In this document: in pieces, positions 6,839-14,689 of the stretch | Layout: every line of letters begins with the position of its first letter | Position numbering within the stretch: the first letter of the stretch is position 1 | Notes under the pieces: generated by a model | Seen by the model: the letters and a program-made list of their open reading frames with translations, nothing else | The model's database searches: none | What the model was told of the DNA's origin: nothing | Position numbers and translations under genes: made by a program | Assembly: GCA_964366875.1 (NCBI GenBank) | Contig: CAYIVF010000015.1 | Span: forward strand, 1 to 16,474 | Direction of reading: 5' to 3' | Origin: CAYIVF01 sp964366875 | GTDB taxonomy: Bacteria > Patescibacteriota > Minisyncoccia > Minisyncoccales > Staskawiczbacteraceae | Length of the DNA: 16,474 bases

Positions 6839-9031
6839 ATGGCTAAGAATAAAAATAACGGAAAAACAAAAAAAGAGGAGAAGAAAAAGGATTCGCTTTT
6901 AAGTTTCTGGGCTAAAAGGTGGATAAAGGCAATTTTGATGTTTTTGCTGGCTGTTATTGTTGTTTTATCTTTCCCTCTCTTTGATAAAGCGGGTTCTGCC
7001 GGGCGTATTTTTATAAAAATTTGCGATTTTCTAATAGGGCGAGCTTTATATACCATCCCTTTGTTTTTGCTTGCAGCCGGCCTCATATTTTTAAAATCAA
7101 GAAAAAAGGGCAGAAACCTTGCCATGCTTTTAGCGATAGTTGTTTCCATTGTCGGGGTTTCGGGCATATTAGCTGCAAGAGAATTAAGCTTAATGCAGGG
7201 GGGCTGGATAGGATATTTATTAGCAAAATTATTTGTAGGTCTTTTTGGAATTTTAGTCGGCAATATCATATTCGGAGCAATCTTGCTTATGGGACTTTTC
7301 ATTTTTTTGCAGTTTATTTGGCAAGAGCTGCCCAAAGAAAAGAAAGAAGAAAAACCGTCTTTTGCGTTTAACAGGCAAGAGTCGGAAAATTTAAAGATAA
7401 GGGGCGTTGCGGATGAGAAACCGGAAAAACCACAACCGGTTTCAACAAAAATATCTTTGTTTAAAAAAGGCAGCGAGGAAAAAGAGGCAGAGAAATCAAA
7501 AGCTCAAAAACCTTTAGCTTCCACAAAAGGCAGTTATATTCTGCCTCCTTTAGATTTGCTTTCAAAAAACGAATCAGCTCCTACGTCGGGAAACATCAAG
7601 GAGAACTCAATGATAATAAAAAATACATTGGAAAATTTCGGTATTCCGGTGGAAATGTCAGAGGTGAATATTGGACCCACCGTAACTCAATATGCTTTTA
7701 AGCCCGCAGAAGGGGTAAAGTTATCAAAAATTACAACGTTGTCTAATAATCTGGCTTTAGCTTTGGCAGCGCACCCGATTAGGATAGAAGCTCCAATTCC
7801 GGGTAAGTCTTTGGTAGGCATTGAGGTGCCAAATAAAGTAAGGTCAACTGTTACCTTAAGAAATTTAATTGCCCACGCTAATTATCAAAATGCTGCGAGC
7901 CCATTGTTGATTGCTTTAGGTCGTAATGTTTCTGGTTTACCAGTTTACGCTGATTTGACAGAAATGCCTCACTTATTGGTGGCAGGCGCTACAGGTACAG
8001 GTAAAACCATATTTTTAAATACTTTAATTTTAAGCCTGTTGTATAAGTGTGCACCAGATAATTTAAGGATGATTATGGTTGACCCGAAAAGAGTTGAATT
8101 TCAAAACTATAATGACATCCCGCATCTCTTGTGTCCTGTAATTTACGACGCTGGCAAAACAATAAATGCTTTACAGTGGCTTACAAGAGAAATGGAAAGA
8201 CGTTTTGAAATTTTTTCTGAAATACCAACGAGAAACTTAGCTACTTACAATCAAAATAAATCTGTAATTGCATCGGGCCTCCAGCTTCCGTATATTGTTT
8301 TTGTCGTTGATGAACTGGCCGACTTAATGGCAGCCAAAGGCAGGGAAATAGAAGCAGGCGTGGTAAGATTAGCGCAAATGGCAAGAGCCACCGGCATACA
8401 TTTAGTTTTGGCAACGCAGAGGCCATCTGTGGAAGTTATTACAGGCCTTATTAAAGCCAATATTACTTCAAGAGTTACTTTCCAAGTTGCTTCACAGGTT
8501 GACTCAAGAACAGTTTTAGATACAGCGGGGGCGGAAAAACTTTTGGGAGCTGGCGATATGCTGTTTGTTTCTGCCAAAACAGCAAAAATCAGGAGAATAC
8601 AAGGTCCATATATTTCAGAAAAAGAAGTTAATAAAGTTGCTGAATTTGTCGCAGAACAAGGCAAAAAAGTCCAAGAACCACAATCGGTTCTGGTGCAAAA
8701 TCTTAAAGACGCTTTGAACCAGCAGGATTCAAGGGAGGGAGGAGGAGAGATGTTTTTCGGAGATGACGACCCATTATTTGGAGAGGTCAAAAAAATAGTT
8801 TTAGAAACCAAAAAAGCATCTGCCTCGTTTTTGCAAAGGAGGTTAAGAATTGGCTACTCAAGAGCTGCCAGATTAATTGATATGCTAGAAGAAAAAGGAA
8901 TTGTGGGGCCAGCAGACGGAGCAAAACCGCGTGAAGTTTATGCAAATAAGGCGGATTTTACGTCAGAGGAGCCAAAAGCAAGCTTTGACGAATCAGAAAA
9001 ATCGGACGATGGAGATTGGCAAAAAGTGTAA
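6839..9031 (+). CDS. ftsK: DNA translocase FtsK/SpoIIIE
   Basis: Septum-located ATP-driven DNA pump that clears the chromosome from the closing division site. The product is 730 residues, close to the short SpoIIIE-type length. A basic N-terminus precedes hydrophobic segments at about 30-48, 66-86, 93-112 and 123-161 (four or five membrane passes). A charged Lys/Glu-rich linker runs to about 255, followed by the motor. Walker A is GATGTGKT (G383-T390; K389) and Walker B ends VFVVDELADLM (D491, E492), followed by ARATGIHLVLATQRPSVEVITGLIKANI, the FtsK signature. The C-terminal winged-helix gamma domain (about 645-702, LRIGYSRAARLIDMLEEKGIVGP then KPREV) is the part that reads polar DNA motifs and contacts XerD in model bacteria. 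The ATG lies just downstream of a good promoter; recA follows after 21 nt. Confidence 0.97.
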   Translation: MAKNKNNGKTKKEEKKKDSLLSFWAKRWIKAILMFLLAVIVVLSFPLFDKAGSAGRIFIKICDFLIGRALYTIPLFLLAAGLIFLKSRKKGRNLAMLLAIVVSIVGVSGILAARELSLMQGGWIGYLLAKLFVGLFGILVGNIIFGAILLMGLFIFLQFIWQELPKEKKEEKPSFAFNRQESENLKIRGVADEKPEKPQPVSTKISLFKKGSEEKEAEKSKAQKPLASTKGSYILPPLDLLSKNESAPTSGNIKENSMIIKNTLENFGIPVEMSEVNIGPTVTQYAFKPAEGVKLSKITTLSNNLALALAAHPIRIEAPIPGKSLVGIEVPNKVRSTVTLRNLIAHANYQNAASPLLIALGRNVSGLPVYADLTEMPHLLVAGATGTGKTIFLNTLILSLLYKCAPDNLRMIMVDPKRVEFQNYNDIPHLLCPVIYDAGKTINALQWLTREMERRFEIFSEIPTRNLATYNQNKSVIASGLQLPYIVFVVDELADLMAAKGREIEAGVVRLAQMARATGIHLVLATQRPSVEVITGLIKANITSRVTFQVASQVDSRTVLDTAGAEKLLGAGDMLFVSAKTAKIRRIQGPYISEKEVNKVAEFVAEQGKKVQEPQSVLVQNLKDALNQQDSREGGGEMFFGDDDPLFGEVKKIVLETKKASASFLQRRLRIGYSRAARLIDMLEEKGIVGPADGAKPREVYANKADFTSEEPKASFDESEKSDDGDWQKV

Positions 9032-9052
9032 TTAAAAAATATTAAAAATATT

Positions 9053-10060
9053 ATGGCGAAAGTAAAAAAAGAGGCAGGAGAAAAAGAAAAACAAAACAAG
9101 GCTATAGAAAATGTGGTAAATGAAATTAAAGAGCGCTTTGGAGAGGGCGCTATTATGAACCTTAGAGATGTTGCTGCCGTTGATGTTGATGTAATACCAA
9201 CTGGCTCTATTGCTATGGATTTGGCATTGGGTGTTGGAGGCATGCCCCGAGGTAGAATAATAGAAATATATGGAACAGAGAGTTCGGGCAAGACAACTTT
9301 GGCTTTGCATATATTGGCTGAAGCCCAGAAGAAAGGAGGCGTAGGCGCTTTTATTGATGCAGAGCATGCGATGGATCCAGATTATGCCAGAAGAATTGGG
9401 GTAAACATTGATAACCTTTTAATATCTCAGCCAGATTCAGGAGAGCAAGCATTGCAGATTGTTGAAACATTGGTGAAATCAGAAAAAGTTGATGTTATCG
9501 TAATTGACTCTGTAGCGGCCTTAACTCCAAGAGTTGAAATTGAAGGAGAAATTGGAGACCAGCATATGGGGCTTCAGGCTCGTCTTATGTCACAAGCGCT
9601 TAGAAAGCTTTCTGGTATAGTGTCTAAAACAAATACAATGGTTATATTTTTGAATCAAACTAGAATGAAAATCGGTCTAGTTTTTGGAAATCCGGAAACC
9701 ACGCCCGGGGGTTTAGCATTAAAGTTTTATGCTTCTGTAAGAATTAATTTAACAAGAACAGCCCAGATAAAATCGGGAGATGAAATTATAGGCAACAGGG
9801 TAAAGGCAAAAATAGTAAAAAATAAAGTGGCCGCTCCTTTTAGAACAGCTGAATTTGATATCTATTATAACGAAGGTATTTCCAAAACAGGGGATGCCTT
9901 AAGAGCGGGTTTAAATGCTGGATTAATAAAGCAGGTGGGAAGTTTCTTTAATTTTGAGGGTGAGAAGATGGGCCAAGGCACAGAAGCTGCTAAAGCTTAC
10001 TTAAAAGAGCATCCAGACATAGTAAAAAAGATAAAACAATCAGTGATGGAAGAGAAATAG
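9053..10060 (+). CDS. recA: Recombinase RecA
   Basis: Strand-exchange ATPase for homologous recombination and, in many bacteria, LexA co-protease. The product is 335 residues. After an N-terminal oligomerisation helix, the core shows Walker [10 protein letters not shown] (G74-K80-T81), DAEHAMDP, Walker [11 protein letters not shown] (D152), loop L1 around [21 protein letters not shown] (164-184) and loop L2 [20 protein letters not shown] (201-220), then LKFYASVR. All key residues are present. The C-terminal tail after [11 protein letters not shown] is short, without the long acidic tail of E. coli RecA. The gene follows ftsK after 21 nt and is probably cotranscribed. No LexA-type operator is visible in that gap, and there is no Shine-Dalgarno sequence. 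It converges with rpsR, with stop codons 3 nt apart. Confidence 0.98.
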   Translation: MAKVKKEAGEKEKQNKAIENVVNEIKERFGEGAIMNLRDVAAVDVDVIPTGSIAMDLALGVGGMPRGRIIEIYGTESSGKTTLALHILAEAQKKGGVGAFIDAEHAMDPDYARRIGVNIDNLLISQPDSGEQALQIVETLVKSEKVDVIVIDSVAALTPRVEIEGEIGDQHMGLQARLMSQALRKLSGIVSKTNTMVIFLNQTRMKIGLVFGNPETTPGGLALKFYASVRINLTRTAQIKSGDEIIGNRVKAKIVKNKVAAPFRTAEFDIYYNEGISKTGDALRAGLNAGLIKQVGSFFNFEGEKMGQGTEAAKAYLKEHPDIVKKIKQSVMEEK

Positions 10061-10063
10061 GTT

Positions 10064-10258
10064 CTATTTAGGAGTATATGGAAGCAGTCCCATTTGGCGG
10101 GCTCTTTTTATCGCAACGGCGATTTTTTTTTGGTGATGCGAACAGAGGCCGGTCTTTTTTCTAGCCTTTATTTTATAAAAACCAGACACATAGCGTATAA
10201 GCTGCTCTGTGTTTTTGAAATCTATATCGTCAATATTTTTTTGGCACAAATAACACAT
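10064..10258 (-). CDS. rpsR: 30S ribosomal protein bS18, zinc-ribbon form
   Basis: Small-subunit protein that pairs with bS6 on the platform of the 30S subunit. At 64 residues it is a little shorter than usual because it starts immediately at the Cys pair. The family pattern is clear: C2-Y-L-C5, then IDFKN, RKKTGLCSHHQKKIAVAIKRARQMGLLPYTP. C2, C5, C39 and H42 form a C-x2-C...C-x2-H set expected to bind zinc. The frame is open for several codons upstream but offers no earlier ATG/GTG/TTG near the family start. It is the last gene of rpsF-ssb-rpsR, 61 A+T-rich nt after ssb. Its 3' end faces recA and no clear terminator separates them. Confidence 0.93.
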   Translation of the reverse strand: MCYLCQKNIDDIDFKNTEQLIRYVSGFYKIKARKKTGLCSHHQKKIAVAIKRARQMGLLPYTPK

Positions 10259-10319
10259 AGTATAATTTAAAATTTTAAAACAAAAAATTTGTTGGTTTTT
10301 TTGCAGTTTATTTACAATT

Positions 10320-10853
10320 TTAAAAAGGGATTTGAGATACGTCTATTTCATCTGCGGCATCGCCGTCGAATGAAACCTGTTTTGGCTCTTCGCTTGCTTT
10401 TTCTGTTGCAGGGGGAGTATAATTTTCTTCAATTACAGGGATTTCTTCTTGTTTTGATGGTTCAGATTCGGGGCTTGAAAATGCTGGTTTCCCATAATTT
10501 GAACTGTCCGAACCGCCACCGCCGCTGCTTTTGGGTCCTAATTGCAAGCTGTTTGCAATAATCTCTGTTCTATACTGTTTTATTCCCTGAGAATTTACCC
10601 AGTTTCTTGTTTTTATTCTGCCCTCAATTAAAACTAAAGACCCCTTATTTAAATACCTTGAGCTTATATCCGCCAACTTACCGAAACACACAACATTATG
10701 AAACTCTGCCTCCTGTTTTTTTTGGCCGGAAGAATCAGTGTAGAATCTGTTTGTAGCTAATCCAAAGCTTGTTACTTGGCTCCCCGACGGCAAAGCTTTT
10801 ACCTCCGGTTCGCGCGTGACGTTTCCTAAAATGAATACTTTATTTAAATTCAT
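10320..10853 (-). CDS. ssb: Single-stranded DNA-binding protein
   Basis: Protects single-stranded DNA and recruits repair and replication partners. The product is 177 residues. The N-terminal OB fold (about 1-105) shows NKVFILGNVTREPEV, SFGLATNRF, EFHNVVCFGKLAD, YLNKGSLVLIEGRIKTRNW and RTEIIANSLQLL-like IIANSLQLG. A disordered Gly/Ser/Glu/Pro linker follows, starting SSGGGGSDSS. The protein ends in EIDVSQIPF, the acidic tip ending in Pro-Phe that SSB uses to bind partners. The ATG lies 3 nt after the rpsF stop, so translation is probably coupled. Gene order rpsF-ssb-rpsR is the widely conserved one. Confidence 0.96.
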   Translation of the reverse strand: MNLNKVFILGNVTREPEVKALPSGSQVTSFGLATNRFYTDSSGQKKQEAEFHNVVCFGKLADISSRYLNKGSLVLIEGRIKTRNWVNSQGIKQYRTEIIANSLQLGPKSSGGGGSDSSNYGKPAFSSPESEPSKQEEIPVIEENYTPPATEKASEEPKQVSFDGDAADEIDVSQIPF

Positions 10854-10856
10854 TTT

Positions 10857-11339
10857 TTATTCGCCCAATATTTCGTCTAATTTTTGTTCGATATCTTTTA
10901 ATTCGACCTTTTTCGGGGTACCCTTTGGGTCGTTTTCTTCTTGTGCGTGCAAAACGCTCTGGGATAGTTCTTCTGTTGGCGCTTTTGTTTCAAGAATGGG
11001 GTACCCGCTGGGTCCTGTTTTTATTCTTGTTCTTCTTTCTTTCCTTTGTTTTGCTGGTTTCTTTATTATAACCATATGGCGCACAATTTTTTCATCTTTT
11101 TTCAAATTTTCTTCCAACTCATTTAATCTTTCCGGCTCTAATTGAAACTCTAAAACACCCAGATACCCGGAAGCCTGCTTTTTAATGGGATAAGACAGGG
11201 TTTTAGCAATAGGGTTTAATTGCTTTAAAATAGAACCTTCTTTGTTCTGTATAATAGTCTCAATCTCTTTTGATTTTGCTTCCGCTTCTTCTGAAATTAG
11301 TTCAGGAGAAACTATATATGTTAGTTCGTATGTTTTCAT
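10857..11339 (-). CDS. rpsF: 30S ribosomal protein bS6 with extended C-terminus
   Basis: Small-subunit platform protein, partner of bS18. The core (about 1-95) begins MKTYELTYIVSPE and ends VRHMVIIKKP, the usual beta-alpha-beta fold. The product is 160 residues, longer than the usual 95-135. The extra length is a C-terminal tail holding two copies of the short GGGGTACCC repeat in reverse orientation: GPSGYP (109-114) and DPKGTP (137-142), read in different frames. The last helix, KKVELKDIEQKLDEILGE, looks native. The gene starts with ATG about 22 nt after a predicted transcription start. That leader is too short for the S6:S18-binding structure known from other bacteria, and there is no Shine-Dalgarno sequence. 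Confidence 0.95.
   Translation of the reverse strand: MKTYELTYIVSPELISEEAEAKSKEIETIIQNKEGSILKQLNPIAKTLSYPIKKQASGYLGVLEFQLEPERLNELEENLKKDEKIVRHMVIIKKPAKQRKERRTRIKTGPSGYPILETKAPTEELSQSVLHAQEENDPKGTPKKVELKDIEQKLDEILGE
10915..10931 (+). repeat. GGGGTACCC...GGGTC short repeat, copy 2 (in rpsF)
   Basis: GGGGTACCCTTTGGGTC on the plus strand, antisense to rpsF. It differs from copy 1 only in the hairpin loop (TTT instead of TCT) and in the base after the element. In the rpsF frame it reads DPKGTP (bS6 residues 137-142). Confidence 0.8.
10998..11015 (+). repeat. GGGGTACCC...GGGTC short repeat, copy 3 (in rpsF)
   Basis: GGGGTACCCGCTGGGTCC on the plus strand, antisense to rpsF, 83 bp from copy 2 in the same orientation. 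The loop is GCT. It reads GPSGYP (bS6 residues 109-114), a different frame from copy 2, as expected because 83 is not a multiple of 3. Confidence 0.82.
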
Positions 11340-11368
11340 AGCTATTTCTATATTTTTGTTATGTTAGT

Positions 11369-11397
11369 ATTATAGCAGGCGATTTCCAAAAAAGCAA
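11369..11397 (-). promoter_or_regulatory. Likely promoter of rpsF-ssb-rpsR (extended -10)
   Basis: Reading the minus strand, TTGCTT (11397-11392), a 17-base spacer and TGCTATAAT, a perfect -10 (11374-11369) with the TG of an extended -10. Transcription would begin near 11362, about 22 nt before the rpsF ATG. It interleaves with the opposite-facing promoter of the mutase gene. Confidence 0.68.
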
Positions 11398-11411
11398 TAG
11401 TTTGTTATAAT
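11383..11411 (+). promoter_or_regulatory. Likely promoter of the phosphohexomutase gene
   Basis: TTTCCA (11383-11388, four of six consensus bases), a 17-base spacer and a perfect TATAAT (11406-11411). The start would be near 11418, giving a leader of about 22 nt without a Shine-Dalgarno sequence. It physically overlaps the rpsF promoter on the other strand. Confidence 0.6.
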
Positions 11412-11439
11412 AGTTAAATATTAAAATGATTGCAGAAAC

Positions 11440-13620
11440 ATGAATCGCGAAGAAGAAATAAAGGAACTAAAAGAGGAGTATTATAGATTAGCAGAAAAAT
11501 TTACCCCTGAAGAGATTAAAAAATCTCCTATTTTTGATTTGAGTAATCCAAATGAAATTAATGTGCTTTTAACTAAGGACTTGATTGAAAAATTAAAATT
11601 AGAAGAATGGTTGATAAATTACGAAAAGGAAGCCAAAGTTTCAACGGGTGGGATAAGGGGGCCTCAAAATATATTTTATTATTGGGATACCCGTTTTCCG
11701 ATTAATCAAATGGGAGTGGCTTTGGCCACTTTGGGAAAGGCATTAGTTCTAAAAGACGATATTAGGGGGAAAATTCATAAAATTGCCGCAGGTGAGGTTC
11801 GTTATAATACTCAGTCATACATAGACCTTGTTTCTCGTATTCAAGCTGATTTAGGTATTTATACTCATTTGCCATTTAACAGGCAGACAATTCCCGTCTG
11901 GATGGTTTCCTTTTTAATTTTTATGCTTGATTACAACGGAGGAGAATTTGTTACTTCTTCTCACGCCATTAGTAGTAAAACAGCAACTAAAGATTTAGAT
12001 GGTCAAGGAAGCCAATTTTTGCCTGAAATGTCGTTAAGATTCATTGAAAAGATAAAAGGAATAATTGATTATGCCAAAAAAAATCCAGAAGGTTATACTG
12101 TAAAATTATCTTCAAGAAGCAGTAATTTTATTAAAGAAGATTTTAATGGTTATGATGCGTATGTTGATTATTTAAGAAAAAATGTGGCTAAGGAAGCAAA
12201 TTTGAACCTTATAAAGAAAGCAGGCGAAAATGGATTTAAAATAATGTACGATACGGTTGGGGGTTGTATGTATAAAACAATGGTGCCTATTTTGGAAAAA
12301 TTAGGAATTTTAGATGTTTTTGATTGGCGCAACAAAGAAGAAGATCCGTTCTTTCACGGTATTGGAAAAGTATGGCGGTCAAATCCCAAAACAAACCAGA
12401 AAGAGTTTTTTGATTTATCCTGCGACTTCTGCTTAATAGATGTGGCGAGAGCCGCTAATTTTGAGGAAGACCTTAAAAACAAACCAGTAGGATATGTTGT
12501 TTTAATTACTGACCCCGATGGGGACAGGTTGATTATCGGTCAGATTGAGTCTAAAGACAAGACAAAATTTTTAGAAGGTTTAGGCATGGATTATATTGAT
12601 ATAGACGATGATAAAATATTTGTTGTTTATAACCCAACCTACAGTTTCTTTTTAATAATGGATTATTATATGAAACAGTTAAAGCAGGAGGGCGTTTTCA
12701 AAAATCACCCCCGTTTTATAATTGTTACCACTCCTTCTTCAAGGTGCTGGGACGAATGGGCCATATATAATAATATAAAAGTGGTTACAACGCCAGTGGG
12801 CATGAAAGAAATTGCCGCTGTTATCAAAAAGGTTGAAAAACAAATAATAAATAATTCCGAAGCAGATGTTGTCATAGAAGATGTCTTCGGCGATAAAATA
12901 AATTTAGGTAAAAATCCAAGAATGATTTTTGGCGGAGAAGAAAGCGGCGGAATGATAACTGGACTGGAAGATTTTATAGAAAGTAAAGAAGGCAGAAAAG
13001 CAATTGCAATGAGGGAAAAAAGCGCTGGAGAGACAAGTGTTATTGCTGCCGCTTTAGCTGCTTATTTGTTTGAAAACAAAAAACTTATTTCTGAATATTT
13101 AGAGTATATTTTCAAAGAAAATAATATTAAAAGCACTCAATATGTCAGAGATGATATTATTTATTATAATGAGTCAGAGCCTGATCCAGTAAAATTAATG
13201 GCAGAAAAAACTGAGGGAGAAATAAAGAGGGACAAAACCGATACCTTTTATTTATCTATCACATTAGCATTGCGTGATAAAAAAATAACCATTGATAAAG
13301 TTGGCGAAGTGCTTAAAGAAATAATTCCTGATTTGGACTTTTCTAGATTAGTTGATGTAAAATTTACAGGAGATGCTAGTTATTTTCAATTTAGTGATAA
13401 TTTTTTTGTTCAAGTCAGGCGTTCAGGGACAGATGCTAAAATGAGAGGATATGCATGCGGGCCGAACAGAAAAGATTGTGTTTTCTATTTAGATAAATTA
13501 CTTCATTATAGCGGGGAAAGAACTGATTTATATAAAAAGATAATTCCGCAAGAATACCAAAAAGATATTTACTCTTTGTCTCAAAAAATATACAAAAAAT
13601 ATTTATACAAAGGACTATAG
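11440..13620 (+). CDS. Phosphohexomutase-superfamily protein (PGM/PMM-like), divergent active-site loop
   Basis: Predicted enzyme moving a phosphate between carbons 1 and 6 of a hexose; the substrate cannot be read from the sequence. The product is 726 residues, longer than typical 450-600 residue members. The superfamily motifs appear in order: STGGIRG (68-74; usually GTSGxRG), VTSSHAISS (171-179) at the place of the catalytic TASHNP loop with S174 as probable phosphoserine and H175, metal-binding DPDGDR (358-363), sugar-binding GGEESGG (498-504) and phosphate-binding RRSGTDAKMRGY (660-671). The loop keeps Ser-His but replaces Asn-Pro with Ala-Ile. A charged N-terminal extension of about 60 residues and a Tyr/Lys-rich C-terminal tail flank the core. 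It is monocistronic with its own promoter and terminator. It could act in glycogen or cell-envelope sugar supply; that is inference. Confidence 0.88.
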   Translation: MNREEEIKELKEEYYRLAEKFTPEEIKKSPIFDLSNPNEINVLLTKDLIEKLKLEEWLINYEKEAKVSTGGIRGPQNIFYYWDTRFPINQMGVALATLGKALVLKDDIRGKIHKIAAGEVRYNTQSYIDLVSRIQADLGIYTHLPFNRQTIPVWMVSFLIFMLDYNGGEFVTSSHAISSKTATKDLDGQGSQFLPEMSLRFIEKIKGIIDYAKKNPEGYTVKLSSRSSNFIKEDFNGYDAYVDYLRKNVAKEANLNLIKKAGENGFKIMYDTVGGCMYKTMVPILEKLGILDVFDWRNKEEDPFFHGIGKVWRSNPKTNQKEFFDLSCDFCLIDVARAANFEEDLKNKPVGYVVLITDPDGDRLIIGQIESKDKTKFLEGLGMDYIDIDDDKIFVVYNPTYSFFLIMDYYMKQLKQEGVFKNHPRFIIVTTPSSRCWDEWAIYNNIKVVTTPVGMKEIAAVIKKVEKQIINNSEADVVIEDVFGDKINLGKNPRMIFGGEESGGMITGLEDFIESKEGRKAIAMREKSAGETSVIAAALAAYLFENKKLISEYLEYIFKENNIKSTQYVRDDIIYYNESEPDPVKLMAEKTEGEIKRDKTDTFYLSITLALRDKKITIDKVGEVLKEIIPDLDFSRLVDVKFTGDASYFQFSDNFFVQVRRSGTDAKMRGYACGPNRKDCVFYLDKLLHYSGERTDLYKKIIPQEYQKDIYSLSQKIYKKYLYKGL

Positions 13621-13655
13621 AGTTAACGCAGAAGGTTTTTATTATAAAAATAATT

Positions 13656-13681
13656 AAAAACAGTCCGAGAGGGCTGTTTTT
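13656..13681. terminator. Bidirectional terminator between the mutase gene and trpS
   Basis: AAAAACAGTCC-GAGA-GGGCTGTTTTT: an 11-base-pair stem with one T-G wobble and a 4-base loop, A-tract on one side and T-tract on the other. It can stop transcripts from both converging genes (stops at 13620 on plus and 13693 on minus). Confidence 0.88.
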
Positions 13682-13692
13682 GGTTCTATTTT

Positions 13693-14670
13693 CTAGATTA
13701 GGCCCATTTTTGAGCGAACTTCTTTCATTGTTGTTTCTGCGATAATTTTTGCTCTTGAGGCGCCTTTGTTTAGAGTTTCTTTTACATAGACGTCTCTTGT
13801 CTGCAATTCTTTTTGTTTTCTGCGGAAGGGTTCCAAATAATCTATTAAAACTTTAGCTAAAGATTTTTTAAATTCGCCATAACCTTTGCCTTTAAATTGT
13901 TTTTCAATTTCCTTAGTTTGCTCGCCGGTTAGAAGCGAATAAATTGTTAAAAGGTTTGATATGCCCGGTTTTTTTGTGACATTATAAATTATATTTTTGC
14001 CAGAGTCAGTTGTTGATGCCATTATTTTTTTCTGAATTTCTTCTGGCGAATCAAAAAGAGAAATGTAACTTTTTGGGTCGTCTGTCTTTGACATCTTCTT
14101 TTTAGGGTCTGTTAAGCTCATTATTTTAGCTCCCATTTTAGGCAAGATTACTTCTGGTTCTGGAAAGATTTTGCCAAATTTTTGATTGAATTTTTTGGCA
14201 ATACTTCTTGCCAGCTCCACATGCTGTTTTTGGTCTTTGCCGACTGGAACGCTCTGGCCTTTATACAATAAAATATCAGCTGCCATTAAAACAGGGTAGT
14301 TAAATAGGCCGGCGTTTATATAGTCTTTGTGTTGTTTTGATTTTTCTTTAAACTGGGTCATTCTTTGCAGCTCTCCTATGGGAGTGATTGTGCCTAAAAG
14401 CCAGGCGAGTTCAGTATGTTCTTTCACTTCTGACTGCACAAAAATAATGGATTTTTCAGGATTTACTCCGGCAGCCAAATAAATAGTTGCCGCCTCTAGA
14501 ATATTTTTTTTCATTTCTTTAGAGTCGTAAGGGGTGGTGATAGCATGCAAGTCAACTATGCAAAAAACGCATTCATTTTTTTCCTGTAAAGATATCCATT
14601 GTTTTACAGCTCCTAAATAATTTCCTATATGTATGTTGCCCGTTGGCCTTATGCCAGAAAATATTCTCAT
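13693..14670 (-). CDS. trpS: Tryptophan--tRNA ligase
   Basis: Class I aminoacyl-tRNA synthetase that charges tRNA-Trp. At 325 residues it has the normal bacterial length. The N-terminus RIFSGIRPTGNIHIGNYLGAVKQW carries the HIGH-type signature as HIGN (14-17). IVDLHAIT, GVNPEKSIIFVQSEV, LLGTITPIGELQRMTQFKEK and GLFNYPVLMAADILLY are typical of TrpRS. The second signature is KMSKT (192-196), where the family often has KMSKS, followed by the usual D-D-P. The C-terminal helical region contacts the anticodon. The ATG lies 19 nt after the rnj stop, so it is probably cotranscribed with rnj. No T-box or other leader is present in that gap. The gene ends at the bidirectional terminator. Confidence 0.97.
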   Translation of the reverse strand: MRIFSGIRPTGNIHIGNYLGAVKQWISLQEKNECVFCIVDLHAITTPYDSKEMKKNILEAATIYLAAGVNPEKSIIFVQSEVKEHTELAWLLGTITPIGELQRMTQFKEKSKQHKDYINAGLFNYPVLMAADILLYKGQSVPVGKDQKQHVELARSIAKKFNQKFGKIFPEPEVILPKMGAKIMSLTDPKKKMSKTDDPKSYISLFDSPEEIQKKIMASTTDSGKNIIYNVTKKPGISNLLTIYSLLTGEQTKEIEKQFKGKGYGEFKKSLAKVLIDYLEPFRRKQKELQTRDVYVKETLNKGASRAKIIAETTMKEVRSKMGLI

Positions 14671-14689
14671 ATTTTTTATTTTATTAAAA

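Noticed and set aside
10084..10109. Possible recA terminator (CCC...GGGCTCTTTTT) inside rpsR
   Set aside because: The stem is only three to five pairs with a bulge and is made of conserved rpsR codons; too weak to call.
10071..10164. GGAG followed by ATG (10078) opening a 28-codon frame after recA
   Set aside because: It is antisense to the C-terminal codons of rpsR, which fully explain the sequence; the product resembles nothing.
10259..10319. Possible internal promoter before rpsR (TATACT next to the ATG)
   Set aside because: The -10-like box touches the start codon, so transcription would begin inside the gene; no spaced -35 is visible.
14089..14110. GGGTC words in trpS as further copies of the short repeat
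   Set aside because: They lack the GGGGTACCC half and lie in conserved TrpRS codons (KMSKTDDPK and TDPKKK).
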